DNA of 60,059 bases from assembly GCF_000182565.1 (NCBI RefSeq), contig NW_015971557.1, positions 259,622 to 319,680 on the forward strand. Reading direction: 5' to 3'. Source of the DNA: Spizellomyces punctatus DAOM BR117. Its lineage: Eukaryota; Chytridiomycota; Chytridiomycetes; Spizellomycetales; Spizellomycetaceae. The stretch's first letter is position 1. Every line of letters starts with the position of its first letter. Positions 49,659 through 59,440 of this stretch are shown here, one piece after another. Under the pieces are notes generated by a model. That model did not search any database and was not told the origin of the DNA. It was given only the letters and a program-made list of their open reading frames with translations. The translations under genes and the position numbers were made by a program.

Positions 49659-50136
49659 CGTTGCAGTTATAGATGTAGGGACAGGATGTGGATGGCGGCC
49701 TGGTCAAGCGGTGGTTAGCGCCGTGATTGTCGGTGATCAATTTATACCCACTGGAAATATCGCTGGCTGATGTCAGCAGAGTTTTGACCAACGTCGCCGT
49801 TGCCTTCGAACAGAACCATTAACAAACGGTGTGCTTGCTGAATCCCTTCACATCTGTTCAGATGCAGGCCGTCTCATACCCAACGGACTCAATCTACTGT
49901 GGCAGGCAAAACTTCGACTTTAACCGATCGATTAAAAGAACAAGAAATGTATATTGTGAGGGCGAGACCGTAAAAATGGCAAGGGCTTATCGCTTGCAAG
50001 ATTCAGGAAGAGGAGAGCAGATATCGCATAATGAGTAGTTGGACAAGGACATGGAATTGATACACAGACGGAACCGTAGCAGAATATCTATTGCATGCAA
50101 GTTTATACAATGACTACAGATCTCACTACTTGCTAC
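49659..50136. other. Intergenic region
   Basis: About 480 bases between the Chs5 start and the stop of the flavin-reductase gene on the same strand; holds the Chs5 promoter. A minus-strand frame at 49591-49791 partly covers the Chs5 first exon but is out of frame. Nothing else seen. Confidence 0.4.
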
Positions 50137-50889
50137 CTACGAATTCAAGACCCTCCTCGGCAACTCAAAGCCGTCTATGACTCTTCCATACATGACACCA
50201 CCCAACCTGGAAACAGGTCTGTATTCCTTCAAATCTACAACACCGGTTTCCTCGTTGTACACCCCTTTCTTGACGTGGATACGGACTATTTCACCCAGCA
50301 CAACGCCAGAGGTCGGTTTGCCCTCCTTATTGTGCAGAATGTTGATGTGAGTTACCTTGCATTCAAAGGACACTGCGCTTTCGGCAATACGAGGGGGACG
50401 AATCACATCGGACGGCACAGCCGTCAGACCCGAGTCCGGAAGTTCAGAAGTGTGAGGTGGGTAATTGGTTGTGGTATGGTTGGCAGATTCCACAAAATGC
50501 TCAGACATTGTGTTCACAACGAACTCTGACGAAGAAAGGATATTTCGTAGTGTATCTTTCTTGCCGTTCCGTCCGTAGTTGATGGATACCATAACCGTCG
50601 GAGGGTCATGACATACAACATTGAAATACGAGAATGGTGCCACATTGACAATGTTTGTTTCGGGATCTTGGGTACTAACTAGGGCAATGGGGCGAGGAAC
50701 CACGCTGCTAATGAGGAACTTGTAGCAGGACGGTTTCGCGAGCTGTAACGGATCTAAAGTGAGAGTCTCGCCGTGGGATGGCGGGGCAGGTTGGTTGATG
50801 CCCTCTGTCCACGTCGGGTGCGGAGGTGTGGTGAGATGGAAGGCGGCCGCTTCATCAAAAGGCGGGACGCCAGTGGTAGTGGCTGTCAT
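50137..50889 (-). CDS. Flavin reductase-like (FMN-binding split-barrel) protein
   Basis: A single exon. The core KFLISSVVPRPIALVSTQDP, VNVAPFSYFNVVCHDPPTVM, VSINYGRNGKKDTLRNI and EFVVNTMSEHFVESANHTTT is the flavoredoxin/flavin-reductase-like fold that binds FMN. Further on are AVSFECKVTHINIL and VVLGEIVRIHV. Fungal members are cytosolic and their substrate is not established. The start is taken at MTATTTGVPPFDEAAAFHL (50889). The frame is open up to an ATG at 51030, adding 47 residues that would reach within 15 bases of the PTH1 start; a targeting peptide there cannot be excluded. Confidence 0.8.
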   Translation of the reverse strand: MTATTTGVPPFDEAAAFHLTTPPHPTWTEGINQPAPPSHGETLTLDPLQLAKPSCYKFLISSVVPRPIALVSTQDPETNIVNVAPFSYFNVVCHDPPTVMVSINYGRNGKKDTLRNILSSSEFVVNTMSEHFVESANHTTTNYPPHTSELPDSGLTAVPSDVIRPPRIAESAVSFECKVTHINILHNKEGKPTSGVVLGEIVRIHVKKGVYNEETGVVDLKEYRPVSRLGGVMYGRVIDGFELPRRVLNS

Positions 50890-51044
50890 GCTTCCTAATG
50901 AACGATGGTAATTGTTTGGGGGAAAGCAAAATGTTATTCCTACAGCTGGCAGATAAAGTCGTGGCACTGTGGTGCTTAGCAAACCGCCAACTGTTCTTTT
51001 ACACTTGTTGTGAGGTTTAGAGATCAGCATTTAGCAAACCCATA

Positions 51045-51948
51045 ATGACGGTGAAGAGCGTTCAGCGCCTGGTGGTATGGACTGGCTGGTTGACAAAAGT
51101 AAAGGAGACCACGTATTGAAACTGAACTTCCCAGATTGTCGGTTTGGGTAACCACACACATCCCTATACTCGACACAATGTTGGAATGATGGCACTCGAC
51201 TTTTCGGTCAAAAAGCTTCTAGGTCCACAGGCCTGGAAACCGTCAAAACCGCTCAACGCCATAATATCAGAAACTATTTTGAATGCAACTGCGGTACCGG
51301 GTGTACCGGAGGGGTGGAGCACCCACGTTGTTTTCGTCAAGCCGAGGACTTACATGAATTTCAACGGAAGTGTTGTCTTGAAGGCTGGTGAGTAGAAGTA
51401 GCTCGGATAGCTTGTTTCTTTTAAGCTGTGCTAAATCATTGACGATACAGTTCGAGAATATGGGGTGCGACCCAAAGATGTTATCATTGTGCATGATGAT
51501 CTCGAACGGAAATTGGGTGCGATATCCGCTAAAAAGGGAGGAAGCGCAAAGTATGTTAGAATCCGTATCCTTTGTCGAATACCCGGATGAATCCTCATAT
51601 ATTCTGTCTTTCCGATCCAGTGGACATAATGGGGTCAAGTCTGTCATTGCATCTCTAAAAACTGATGTAAGATTGGAAAAAATCCCCATCTGTTTTGGTT
51701 CATTCTAACGCCTCGTCCAGCAATTTCCACGTATCCGCATTGGAATTGACCGTCCAATCTCTAAATCTCATTCCGACGTGGCTGCTTTTGTGCTCACCAA
51801 ATTCTCGGATGAAGACACGGACTTGTTGAAAGCAGAAGGATTCCCGGCCTACCATCGCGTCCTGCTGCAGATGATCAAAGGTCATGCTAACGCGCAAGGT
51901 GAACCGGAATCTGCCCCAGAAGCCAGTATCGATGCTGCATCTAGCTGA
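51045..51948 (+). CDS. PTH1: Peptidyl-tRNA hydrolase, PTH1 type (probably mitochondrial)
   Basis: Frees tRNA from peptidyl-tRNA dropped by the ribosome. MTVKSVQRLV ends at a GTATGG donor and joins after an AG near 51,133 to IVGLGNHTHPYTRHNVGMMA. The catalytic His and Asn of TRHNVG are present. Then come FVKPRTYMNFNGSVV (family KPxTxMNxSG), an intron, VREYGVRPKDVIIVHDDLER with the conserved Asp pair, KKGGSAK, an intron, GHNGVKSVIASLKTD, an intron, and FPRIRIGIDRPISKS. The stop is TGA at 51946-51948. Bacterial-type PTH in fungi usually acts in mitochondria; no clear targeting peptide is visible, so location is inference. Confidence 0.9.
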
Positions 51949-53046
51949 TTCCAGCAGTTGGTGGAAACGTGCTTGCCATCTGCTTCGGCAGATGTATGCT
52001 CACACCGCGCCCCGACGCTTTGGCGAGCCATTGGGGTTCGCCATACTAGCTTTCTGGTGATCTGACTGACCCTGATGACCAACAATACCACGAATGAGTA
52101 TCGCCAAAAGGCATGGATAAAAAATGGCCCGCAGACCCTGAACGATAGCGATTAGAGGACAACTTCCGATTCGGTGAACTCTTTTGGCGTGAAAAGCAGA
52201 TGTTACAAAACGTAGGAGGGCCGGCCAGAACGTTCGTCTGTCCTTTGGCATCACACTGGTTTCACCCGCGATGCATAGTCATTTGTCGCTCGAAAAGCGC
52301 AATGTGCATCTACATTAACATGAACTTGAGAGATGAAAGTCATAGCGCTAGCGCTCAAACACTTGATGCAGGGCACATCACCTTCATGGCATTAAATTTT
52401 TTGCGTTCAGTAGCCAATAGAGGCAATCTTAAGATGGTTATTGGGCGATCTACATACGTATCATGCAAAAATTGTTCGTGCCAAGTTTCCAGTATAGCTT
52501 CCCCAGAAACGCACGAGTACTAGATGGATAAAGGGGAAGTGTGACGATTGGATCGCTTATCAAAGGCAAGAGAAACTTGTTCCAAACCAGTTTCGTTTAG
52601 CATTGCCCTGCGTTGGTGGGCACCCATTTGGAGCAAGTGTTGTGTACTTAAAGCCAGCTCGGATATGTGTTCAAGCAAAACTCATTCTCAAACCACCATG
52701 CGCACCTACAGCTAAAAACCTAAAAATTGGATGACCATACCCGACCACCACATACTGCTGCGGGTGGCACTACTGGTCTGTAATTACTTCATCCAAATGA
52801 ATTGTGGACTCATCCCCACTCTGGTAACAGTAAATAATACTGGCAGTTCCCCGGCTGTTAGTGACATGACGCTCGCATATTAGCGCTAGGAATGGAAATC
52901 TGGTTGTGGTCGCAAATGGAGAAGACATGCATGAAACAAGTGATTAACATCACAAGCACGCGTAGTGTGAAACGAGGTCTGATATCTGTCTTTTATATAA
53001 GACTAGAGTCCAAGGTTGACATGTCTCGCCGTCTCACTTGCACTCA
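51949..53046. other. Gene-poor region before the aspartic protease
   Basis: About 1.1 kb without a recognisable gene. Minus-strand frames at 51882-52254 and a plus-strand frame at 52200-52523 lack domain or splice support. The last 60 bases are the protease core promoter. Confidence 0.4.
52994..53001 (+). promoter_or_regulatory. TATA box of the aspartic protease gene
   Basis: TATATAAG stands 46 bases before the ATG at 53047, a usual distance for a short-leader gene. A clear TATA box is uncommon among the genes in this window and often marks strongly regulated genes. Confidence 0.5.
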
Positions 53047-54501
53047 ATGATATTCACACACTTCTTTGCCATCATCAGTTTGGTTACTGCATCGGTCGCT
53101 CTGCCGGCAGCCGTTCCAGGGATCATAACCGTTCCGCTTGATCGCGTCGACTCGACAAGTGATCTCAAAAATGCCGGCTCTTTCGCAGCTCGGGCTGCCA
53201 ACCGATATATCTCTAGGTCTGTCGAAACACGGTCGACTTTACCTTCCAAATTGATGCCGCGTCAAGTTGCTTCCAAGGAGGAGGGTTTCGCCAGCATTTT
53301 CCGTAGACAGAAAGGTGACGACGGAATAAATACTGCAAAGAATGTAAACATGTACGACTCTTTATTGTTTGAATACGTCTTGCACTGTATATCTGACTTA
53401 TTTTGTAGCACCGTACTACAAGGCGGCGCCCTTCGGATGAGAATTGATGTTGGAACTCCTCCACGGCCCTATGGTGGTAAGTAAGCGCATTGCTGGCTTG
53501 TATGTGTCGTGACAGTTTGTACTAAAGCATTCTATAACGGTCAGTCGCCCTTGATTCGTCATCGGCAGATCTATGGCTAGCATCGCCAGATTGCAAAACA
53601 TGCGTTGGATAGTAAGTGAGTGAAATTGTGCGTCATCGCAAATTCGTTAAATGATGATTGTTTGCCGAGCAGTGAGCCCTACGTTGCTTCCAAGAGCAGC
53701 ACAGGCAAGGTATCTGACAAAAAGTTTGTCGTTGCCTATAACGAGGGCAGCCTCCGTGTCGATGTGACGGGAGTCACCGACGACTTGATCTTTGGTGGAT
53801 TTCCTATCAAACAGCAGCCATTTGCTCAGGCAGACAAGATTCCAAAAGGGTTTCAAGACGTGCCTTTTGACGGTGTCCTTGGGTTGGCTTTCTCAGCACA
53901 CTCCGAACAAAAAGCTCCACCATTGCTTCAAAGCCTCGTCGATCAAAAAGTGATCAAATCAGCATCGTTTGCTCTCCATATCCCTGCTGGAAAGAAACAG
54001 GCGACAATGACAATAGGGGGTATTGATCCTACAAAGTTCTCTGGCGAGATTGACTTTGTACCTGTCGACAATGCTGCTGGACAATGGGGCCTGAATATCG
54101 ATCAGATTGTGGCACAGGGTAAAGCAGTAGATGTTGGGACTAAGAAAGGCATTCTGGACACGGGGACATCGGTTTTGCTTGGTCCAATGGAGGACGTGCG
54201 AAAAGTGTTTGCGGCGATCCCTGGCTCTGCGGAAATGGCGAACGGCACATTTACCGTTCCCTGCAATCAAGATAATTCTTTTGCGCTCAAATTGGGAGGC
54301 AAGGACTATGGTTTGAATGGCGTAGACTTTCTCGATGAGATTTTCTCGGTAGCTGGGCCGAACAATGCAAACTGCGTCGCTGCATTGAGCGGAGATCAAA
54401 AAATCAAGTCATGGGTTATCGGAACGCCTTTCCTCCAGAAATTTTACACCGTCTGGGATCTGTCCGTTCCACGGTTTGGGCTAGCTAAAAAAGTCGAGTG
54501 A
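53047..54501 (+). CDS. Secreted pepsin-type aspartic protease with altered first active site
   Basis: Four exons: 53047-53351, 53409-53476, 53545-53611 and 53673-54501. MIFTHFFAIISLVTASVALP is a clear signal peptide. A propeptide of about 70 residues follows, with several KR/RR-type sites. The mature enzyme has ALRMRIDVGTPPRPYG, then VALDSSSADLWLASPDCKTC at the first catalytic site, where D-T-G is normal; the Asp is kept but Thr-Gly is Ser-Ser. The flap region is VVAYNEGSLRVDVTGVTDDL. The second site, GILDTGTSVLLGP, is intact DTG. VPFDGVLGLAFSAHSEQKAP, IGGIDPTKFSGEIDFVPV, NCVAAL and WVIGTPFLQKFYTVWDL complete a normal A1 fold ending FGLAKKVE. Probably secreted for feeding; reduced or lost activity is possible. 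Confidence 0.88.
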
Positions 54502-54955
54502 AGAAACGGGACGCATGAGCGACACGCGATAGCAACCAAAGAGCGTATAGATCACAGCTATCAAGTCGCTCCAGAGGCCAGCAATGGCTTGATCACATTA
54601 CGGCAGACCGTTCCTCTATCCAGGCTGCATTCTCTACATATACAATATTTCAACGGAAAAAGACTGGTTCTTGGTGTTCTTTGGGAAATAACAGTGGGGA
54701 GTTATAGACGTTGGAGGTACCCAACAATTGTTAGTTTTAGATGTGTGTTAAAAAGTATTCTGTTCAAATTCTTGGGCAAATAAATGTGTTGAATGGTGTT
54801 TTCGTGTGCTGTTTCCTGGCAGTTGCGTCGCGCGACTAAGCCCTTTGGGTGTCACGTGGAGCAGCGCTTTCTAGCAAAGCTGCGGAGGCATTTGCTGTCT
54901 ACCAATATCTCTGCATGTGTCAGCCATATCCAACAAAAGTCTATACAGCCAGAAG
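54502..54955. other. Intergenic, converging 3' ends
   Basis: About 450 bases between two stops on opposite strands. No gene or repeat recognised. Confidence 0.4.
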
Positions 54956-57078
54956 CTAATCTGATTCGTCACCACTGCTCATGGCGGCGCTACTCGTCCG
55001 CACCTCTTCAAACCCTCCTACCCACACTTCATAAGTTTTTGGATCACAGTACTTGCCAACGACCGTTTCCTGGATTTGTTGTGCGTAGTCAAAGTCCTGC
55101 TTAGCTGCTGGTACCTCTGATAACGGTCTCATTCCCCATTCTCGTAAGCCAGCGGCGGTGACAGGGGCAACAGAAGAATTACGGCCCACTTTGCGAACAT
55201 TTGCCCATATCCACCGTAACGGTGACGGGCGTAGCGGGAGTCCTTCCGGGGAAAGAACAAGGTTTGTGAAATCGTGATGCACTTGGTCAAGGACTATTTT
55301 CCACGCAAACCCTCGCTTTCGTGTTTGGTGACCAATTGCAAGTACATTGTCCAAGTCGCCCGTTTCCATGTTCCAATCAGCCAGCATAACGGAATAAATC
55401 GTCCGCTTTCCGCTACTTTCTTCCCAGGTACTTCCACCAGGTGTATGGGCCGACGCACTTCGCTTTGGTCGCAACCATTTGACGACAAGATATCTCCGAC
55501 AGATCGGCCTCATCTCTTTATCTTCACCATACACCATCTGTCGCATTTCCTCTCGCACATGCTCGATATTTCCATTGAGCTCATCCCACGTTTTACAATT
55601 AGGTATGTGCTCCATAATTTTCGGTTGTGCATGTGCATGCAACATAATATCATCGACGGAGGCAAGGATAGCTGAGATCAAGTCTTGCGAGGGCGGTTTT
55701 GAAAGCGCCCGGGAATTTGGCATATGCGCGGGGTTAGAAATCAACCGTATGTCGCTGTGCACTTCAGAGTGCACACCAAACCGTTCGTGTGACAAGGAGC
55801 ACGTAAGACGATTAGCGGCAAAGAGTTGTGTTGGCCTCCATTTGCCTGTTCGATACTTTCCTCCACCGCCGCAATCACTATTTACAAAATGCTATCAGAA
55901 TCAAAAAGAGACCAATGATTGGTAGCTGTATGTAAAATACCTGCATAGAGAATACTTGTTGTGGCACTACAATCGGATATCGGCCAGGTGACATCAGCAA
56001 AGATCCATCATGTGCAAACGTTGAAAATAAGCGACTTACGGCGATGCAAACTACCTCCCACCGCAAACCCGGGTTCCCCCGTCGATCCCGCGCTTATCAT
56101 CGCACTGTGTACTCCTCCCACTCCAGCCTTTCTTTTGCAAACATCGCAGCCGAGAGATTTGTCGCTAGGTCCCAATAGTGACTCCTTTCGCTTCTTGTAT
56201 GGCGGCTCGGACGAGGTGCTCTGCTTCGACGCTCCTCCTTTTTCCCGTGCAGCACACGATGTACACCGTATATTAACGACATAAGGCTCAGCAAGCTGTT
56301 CTTCCGTCCCATGCAAATACAAATGCGCTACAGGGGTCGAACAATCCCGGCATGTGGCATCAGTCTCCTTCATCTCACGTTTGCGGCGTCTTCGGCCATT
56401 ATTTGTTTGCGCTGTTTGCGGTATGTCACTCTTGCTGGACGGCAATGATGGTGACGACTGCCCTATGCTAGCATACGGGGAAGAGGACGAGGATGCATTT
56501 TCCAATGCATAGTCTGCCCAGTTCTCGTCAACCAAATTCCCCTCAGCATCCTGGACGTTCAGATCGTCCTCCATCATTGGTGTGAAGAGATCTCTGGTGA
56601 AAGACATTTGTCCAACCCAACCATCCAAAAAATTGTTGTGTGAGAGTTCCGGGGTGTCCGATACAGAAATGGAATTTAATGGCACATCCGATGCATAGGA
56701 GGTTGGACTATGGGAGTATTGGCCAATGTCAATGGGAAGGTGGACCGATGCTCCCCATGACTCAACGTTCGGCACGGGAGCAGAAGGTTCGGGAGGTGTT
56801 ATGGGCAAGAGGTGCAATGGCTGGGCCATAGAATGTGTACCAGTTGAATGCCCTGACGTCGCCACATTCCCCAACCCACTTGCATCAGAAGCTAGCGCCC
56901 TTTTCTCTCGTATTATCTCCAGCTCCAGTTCTTTGGCTTTTCTTTCTTCCTCTTTTGCCGCCTTCTCCGCTTCCTTTGCCAGTCTATGCTCTTGCAATAT
57001 GGAGAGAATGAGCTGAAGAGAGGTTTCCGACGCATCGGAGGGTATCCTGTCGATAAGAGCTGTGAACGGGTCCGCCAT
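54956..57078 (-). CDS. Uncharacterised zinc-cluster protein, apparent one-base frame break
   Basis: I cannot name the family. From MADPFTALIDRIPSDASETS (ATG 57078) there is a charged coiled coil (LAKEAEKAAKEEERKAKELE), a long Ser/Pro-rich stretch, a basic patch GRRRRKREMKETDA, then cysteine pairs: CRDCSTPVAHLYLHG, IRCTSCAAREKG and LGCDVCKRKAGVGGV. Downstream, two introns connect EVVCIA, CHNKYSLCS and DCGGGGKYRTGKWRP, giving a further C-x2-C set; the last exon runs from there to 54956 (WKIVLDQVHHDFTNLVL and others). The piece before EVVCIA (TGEPGFAV) is one base out of frame with it, at the GGG near 56,057-56,059. A real intron, a sequence error or a mutation could explain this. The likely location is nuclear, by composition only. 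Confidence 0.6.
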
Positions 57079-58244
57079 TCTCTAGTGGTCTTTCTACCAC
57101 CCAACGTCCGGTCTATCGTCATATGCCCAACCAAAACACTCCAATTCCAGCGAGAAATATTTTGGGCCGTTTCGGAATTCGATGTGGAGTAGCACTAGAA
57201 CCACACTTGGTAGGCTTTGGAAGCGTCGAACCATAGATTGGAATGCTTAAATCTGCCGCTGGCTTGATCGTCCGTTCCATTGGACTTGACCGTTCTTTAC
57301 CTCTTGAGATTTACATCGGTGTGCAGTTGGCATAATTGAAGAAACTAAAATCCAAACAGTTCTCGCTCAAGCAGAAAGACAAACTGTATAGAATAATTTA
57401 TTACATTCTGTGAAGGCTCTTCCGGAGGCCAGCCAAGGTCAGTCCATGGCGAATCTCATCTGACCATAGTGTAAATAGACATATTTCTCGATTGCAGAAT
57501 GCTCTCATGGAGGATGGTAAGTTAATATCAAATGGATATTTATGATTTGTATATGTCAGATGTGAAGCTGTATATTTTGGAGGCCGGTAAGCTGACACAC
57601 TCCGAGTTAACCGCGGCTGTTCCAAATCGCTGTCGCCATGATGCTTTTAGATGGGTATGTGACGGAGAACATAGCGGCACTGTTATCTTATGAAATGACA
57701 CAGACATGTAAATCCTCTCTACGTATCGCATGTCGAGTGTCGGCGTCCTGTTTCTAATATCCAACAACTACCAGAAACATTGTTAAGATTTCCTATTTGT
57801 CGTCAGCGAACAGCAGTTTACTGTAACAGAGGCTGATACCGCTGAGGATGGAACAGTAGCGGCTAAGTGGGAGAAGCACCTAGATATTTTTTTGATGCAG
57901 AGAGACTAACTATGCAATCAGAAAGAGATAATTAGAAGAAGAAAAGCCTGATACCGCATAAAGGAGGTATCTTTGTTCGTAGTTATAAGCAGCTAGTAGT
58001 TTGCAACGATTAAGTCGCATGCAGATTTAGGATATCATGAAATGTTTTCAATATCCATTCCATAATTCTCCTTCGAACATTTATAGTGCGGAGCCGATGG
58101 GTATTGGCACTAGTACATATTCCAACCAATTTAATCATAATTTTACTCGATTTAGACTCATGAACTATGGTTTGATCCAAAAATCCTATATAAGTTGTCG
58201 TCGCCCATTTTCCCAGGCTTTCATCTTTTTCTACAGATATCATC
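57079..58244. other. Gene-poor region left of the Fanzor-like element
   Basis: About 1.17 kb, AT-rich, with no recognisable gene. Short open frames on both strands (57401-57767, 58010-58309) lack support. The left border of the element at 58245, if it was mobile, should lie here, but I see no terminal repeat or target-site duplication. Confidence 0.4.
58187..58194 (+). promoter_or_regulatory. TATA box of the Fanzor-like gene
   Basis: TATATAAG stands 58 bases upstream of the ATG at 58245, followed by a pyrimidine-rich stretch (58,199-58,235). This fits a core promoter still attached to the truncated gene. Confidence 0.5.
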
Positions 58245-59174
58245 ATGCCACCAAAGAAGAAGCAAAAGCTTGAAAAACTCGACAAACCCACTTTACATAC
58301 CTGCAACAAGACTTCCTTTGCAAAAGCTTTCCTGCCAAACTATCACCAACGGCTTCGAGATTACATCGCCATCATCCATCAACTTGCTGATCATGCTTCC
58401 CACGCTCTCAAATTCTACATCCTATCTGCACCAACCTTTCCCACAGTAAATGAAGATACAATCGAAGCCATACTGTATCTTCTCAACAAGGGGGAGGCTT
58501 GGCAACCAAGAATGGATGCAAAGAAGGCGATACGCGGATGCTTGTTGCCATATGTTCAATGGTACTGCCAAATTGTCGGCTTCTTTCACCCAAATCTACG
58601 AGGCGAGCAGCAGTCAATCAATTACCTGACAGCGAGTATGATGACAAACCTGAAGGTCAACGTTCAAGAACATTTCATGATGATGCTGCTCCGATATATC
58701 AATCTGCGGCTTGACGTGAAGGGACGGAAAGGGCAACTGCCACCGAAAAGCGATGCGCGAAAAGCTTTCTTTACTCGGCTACGCTATTTAAAGTCAGTTT
58801 TTCTTTTTGATATCGTGCCCGAGTCGCTGGATGACTTGACTGCTGAAGAGAGTGAGCTTCTAGAAGAGATCTGGACACTTAACCTGCCATTTCCTGATCA
58901 AGACAAGCTGCTTGCCTACCTCATTGCCATTGACGCGATGTCCTTCTTTCCTGCATACTGTTGGTTGTCAAGCCTATATGAAAAGCATGGATTTCGATGG
59001 TTCAGTGCCATACCTCTGCCCCGCTCACTCATCCAAAGCCACATTCGCATCGACTCCAAAATCCTGTACCAGCATATCCTTTGCATCACGCAGCGAGAAG
59101 CAGAAGCTGTAGAGAAGGTCGATTTATGGTTGCACGTCTGTAATCTACGTACCAAAGCTTTTCGGTCTCGCTGA
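58245..59174 (+). pseudogene. N-terminal half of a Fanzor-like (eukaryotic TnpB-related) protein, truncated
   Basis: One exon, 309 residues. It opens with an SV40-like nuclear signal, MPPKKKQKLEK, then HTCNKTSFAKAFLPNY and a helical region (IIHQLADHASHALKFYILSA). The middle has SINYLTASMMTNLKVNVQEH followed by FMMMLLRYINLRLDV, like the N-x3-HF-x2-LxRxIN pattern of these proteins. The 3' part, WFSAIPLPRSLIQSHIRIDS followed by KILYQHIL, then VDLWLHVCNLRTKAFRSR, resembles the segment just before the RuvC nuclease in Fanzor proteins. In full-length members an I-x-TDG-type strand and the RuvC acidic residues follow; here the stop TGA (59172-59174) comes at once and the minisatellite starts. No RuvC remnant was found downstream. 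The family call rests on remembered pattern similarity and is inference; it might be a standalone protein of an unknown family. Confidence 0.5.
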
Positions 59175-59353
59175 TAATATGATATACCCGGCTTATAATA
59201 TGATATACCCGGCTTATAATATGATATACCCGGCTTATAATATGATATACCCGGCTTATAATATGATATACCCGGCTTATAATATGATATACCCGGCTTA
59301 TAATATGATATACCTGGCTTATAATATGATATACCCGGCTTATAATATGATAT
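59174..59353. repeat. 21-bp minisatellite, eight full units and one partial
   Basis: Eight head-to-tail 21-base units run from 59174 to 59341, followed by 12 bases of a ninth (59342-59353). Each unit contains AATATGATATACCCGGCTT. Unit 7 (59300-59320) differs by one base (ACCTGG for ACCCGG); the others are identical. Since 21 is a multiple of three, several frames stay open (MIYPAYN repeated on plus, ISYYKPG repeated on minus). I regard these as a by-product, not as protein. The near-perfect identity suggests recent expansion. Confidence 0.95.
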
Positions 59354-59363
59354 TAATAAGCCG
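59336..59363. repeat. Hairpin closing the minisatellite
   Basis: CGGCTTAT (59336-59343), from the last full unit, is mirrored exactly by ATAAGCCG (59356-59363). The 12 bases between also pair in part (AATAT with ATATT around a G, with one bulged A). The result is a stem of about 13 pairs at the exact end of the array. Confidence 0.8.
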
Positions 59364-59390
59364 TATTGAAGTGTTTGCCCAATGCATTGG

Positions 59391-59420
59391 AGTGTTTCAA
59401 AGTGTTTCAAAGTGTTTCGA
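59391..59420. repeat. Short tandem repeat, three 10-bp units
   Basis: AGTGTTTCAA occurs twice in a row and is followed by AGTGTTTCGA. Related GTGTTTG words stand on both sides (59380, 59431), so the whole stretch 59,379-59,440 is a decayed or growing simple repeat. Confidence 0.85.
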
Positions 59421-59440
59421 GTCTTCCAAGGTGTTTGTCC

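Noticed and set aside
59336-59363. Helitron 3' end
   Set aside because: A hairpin is present, but no CTRR end or RepHel coding sequence is nearby.
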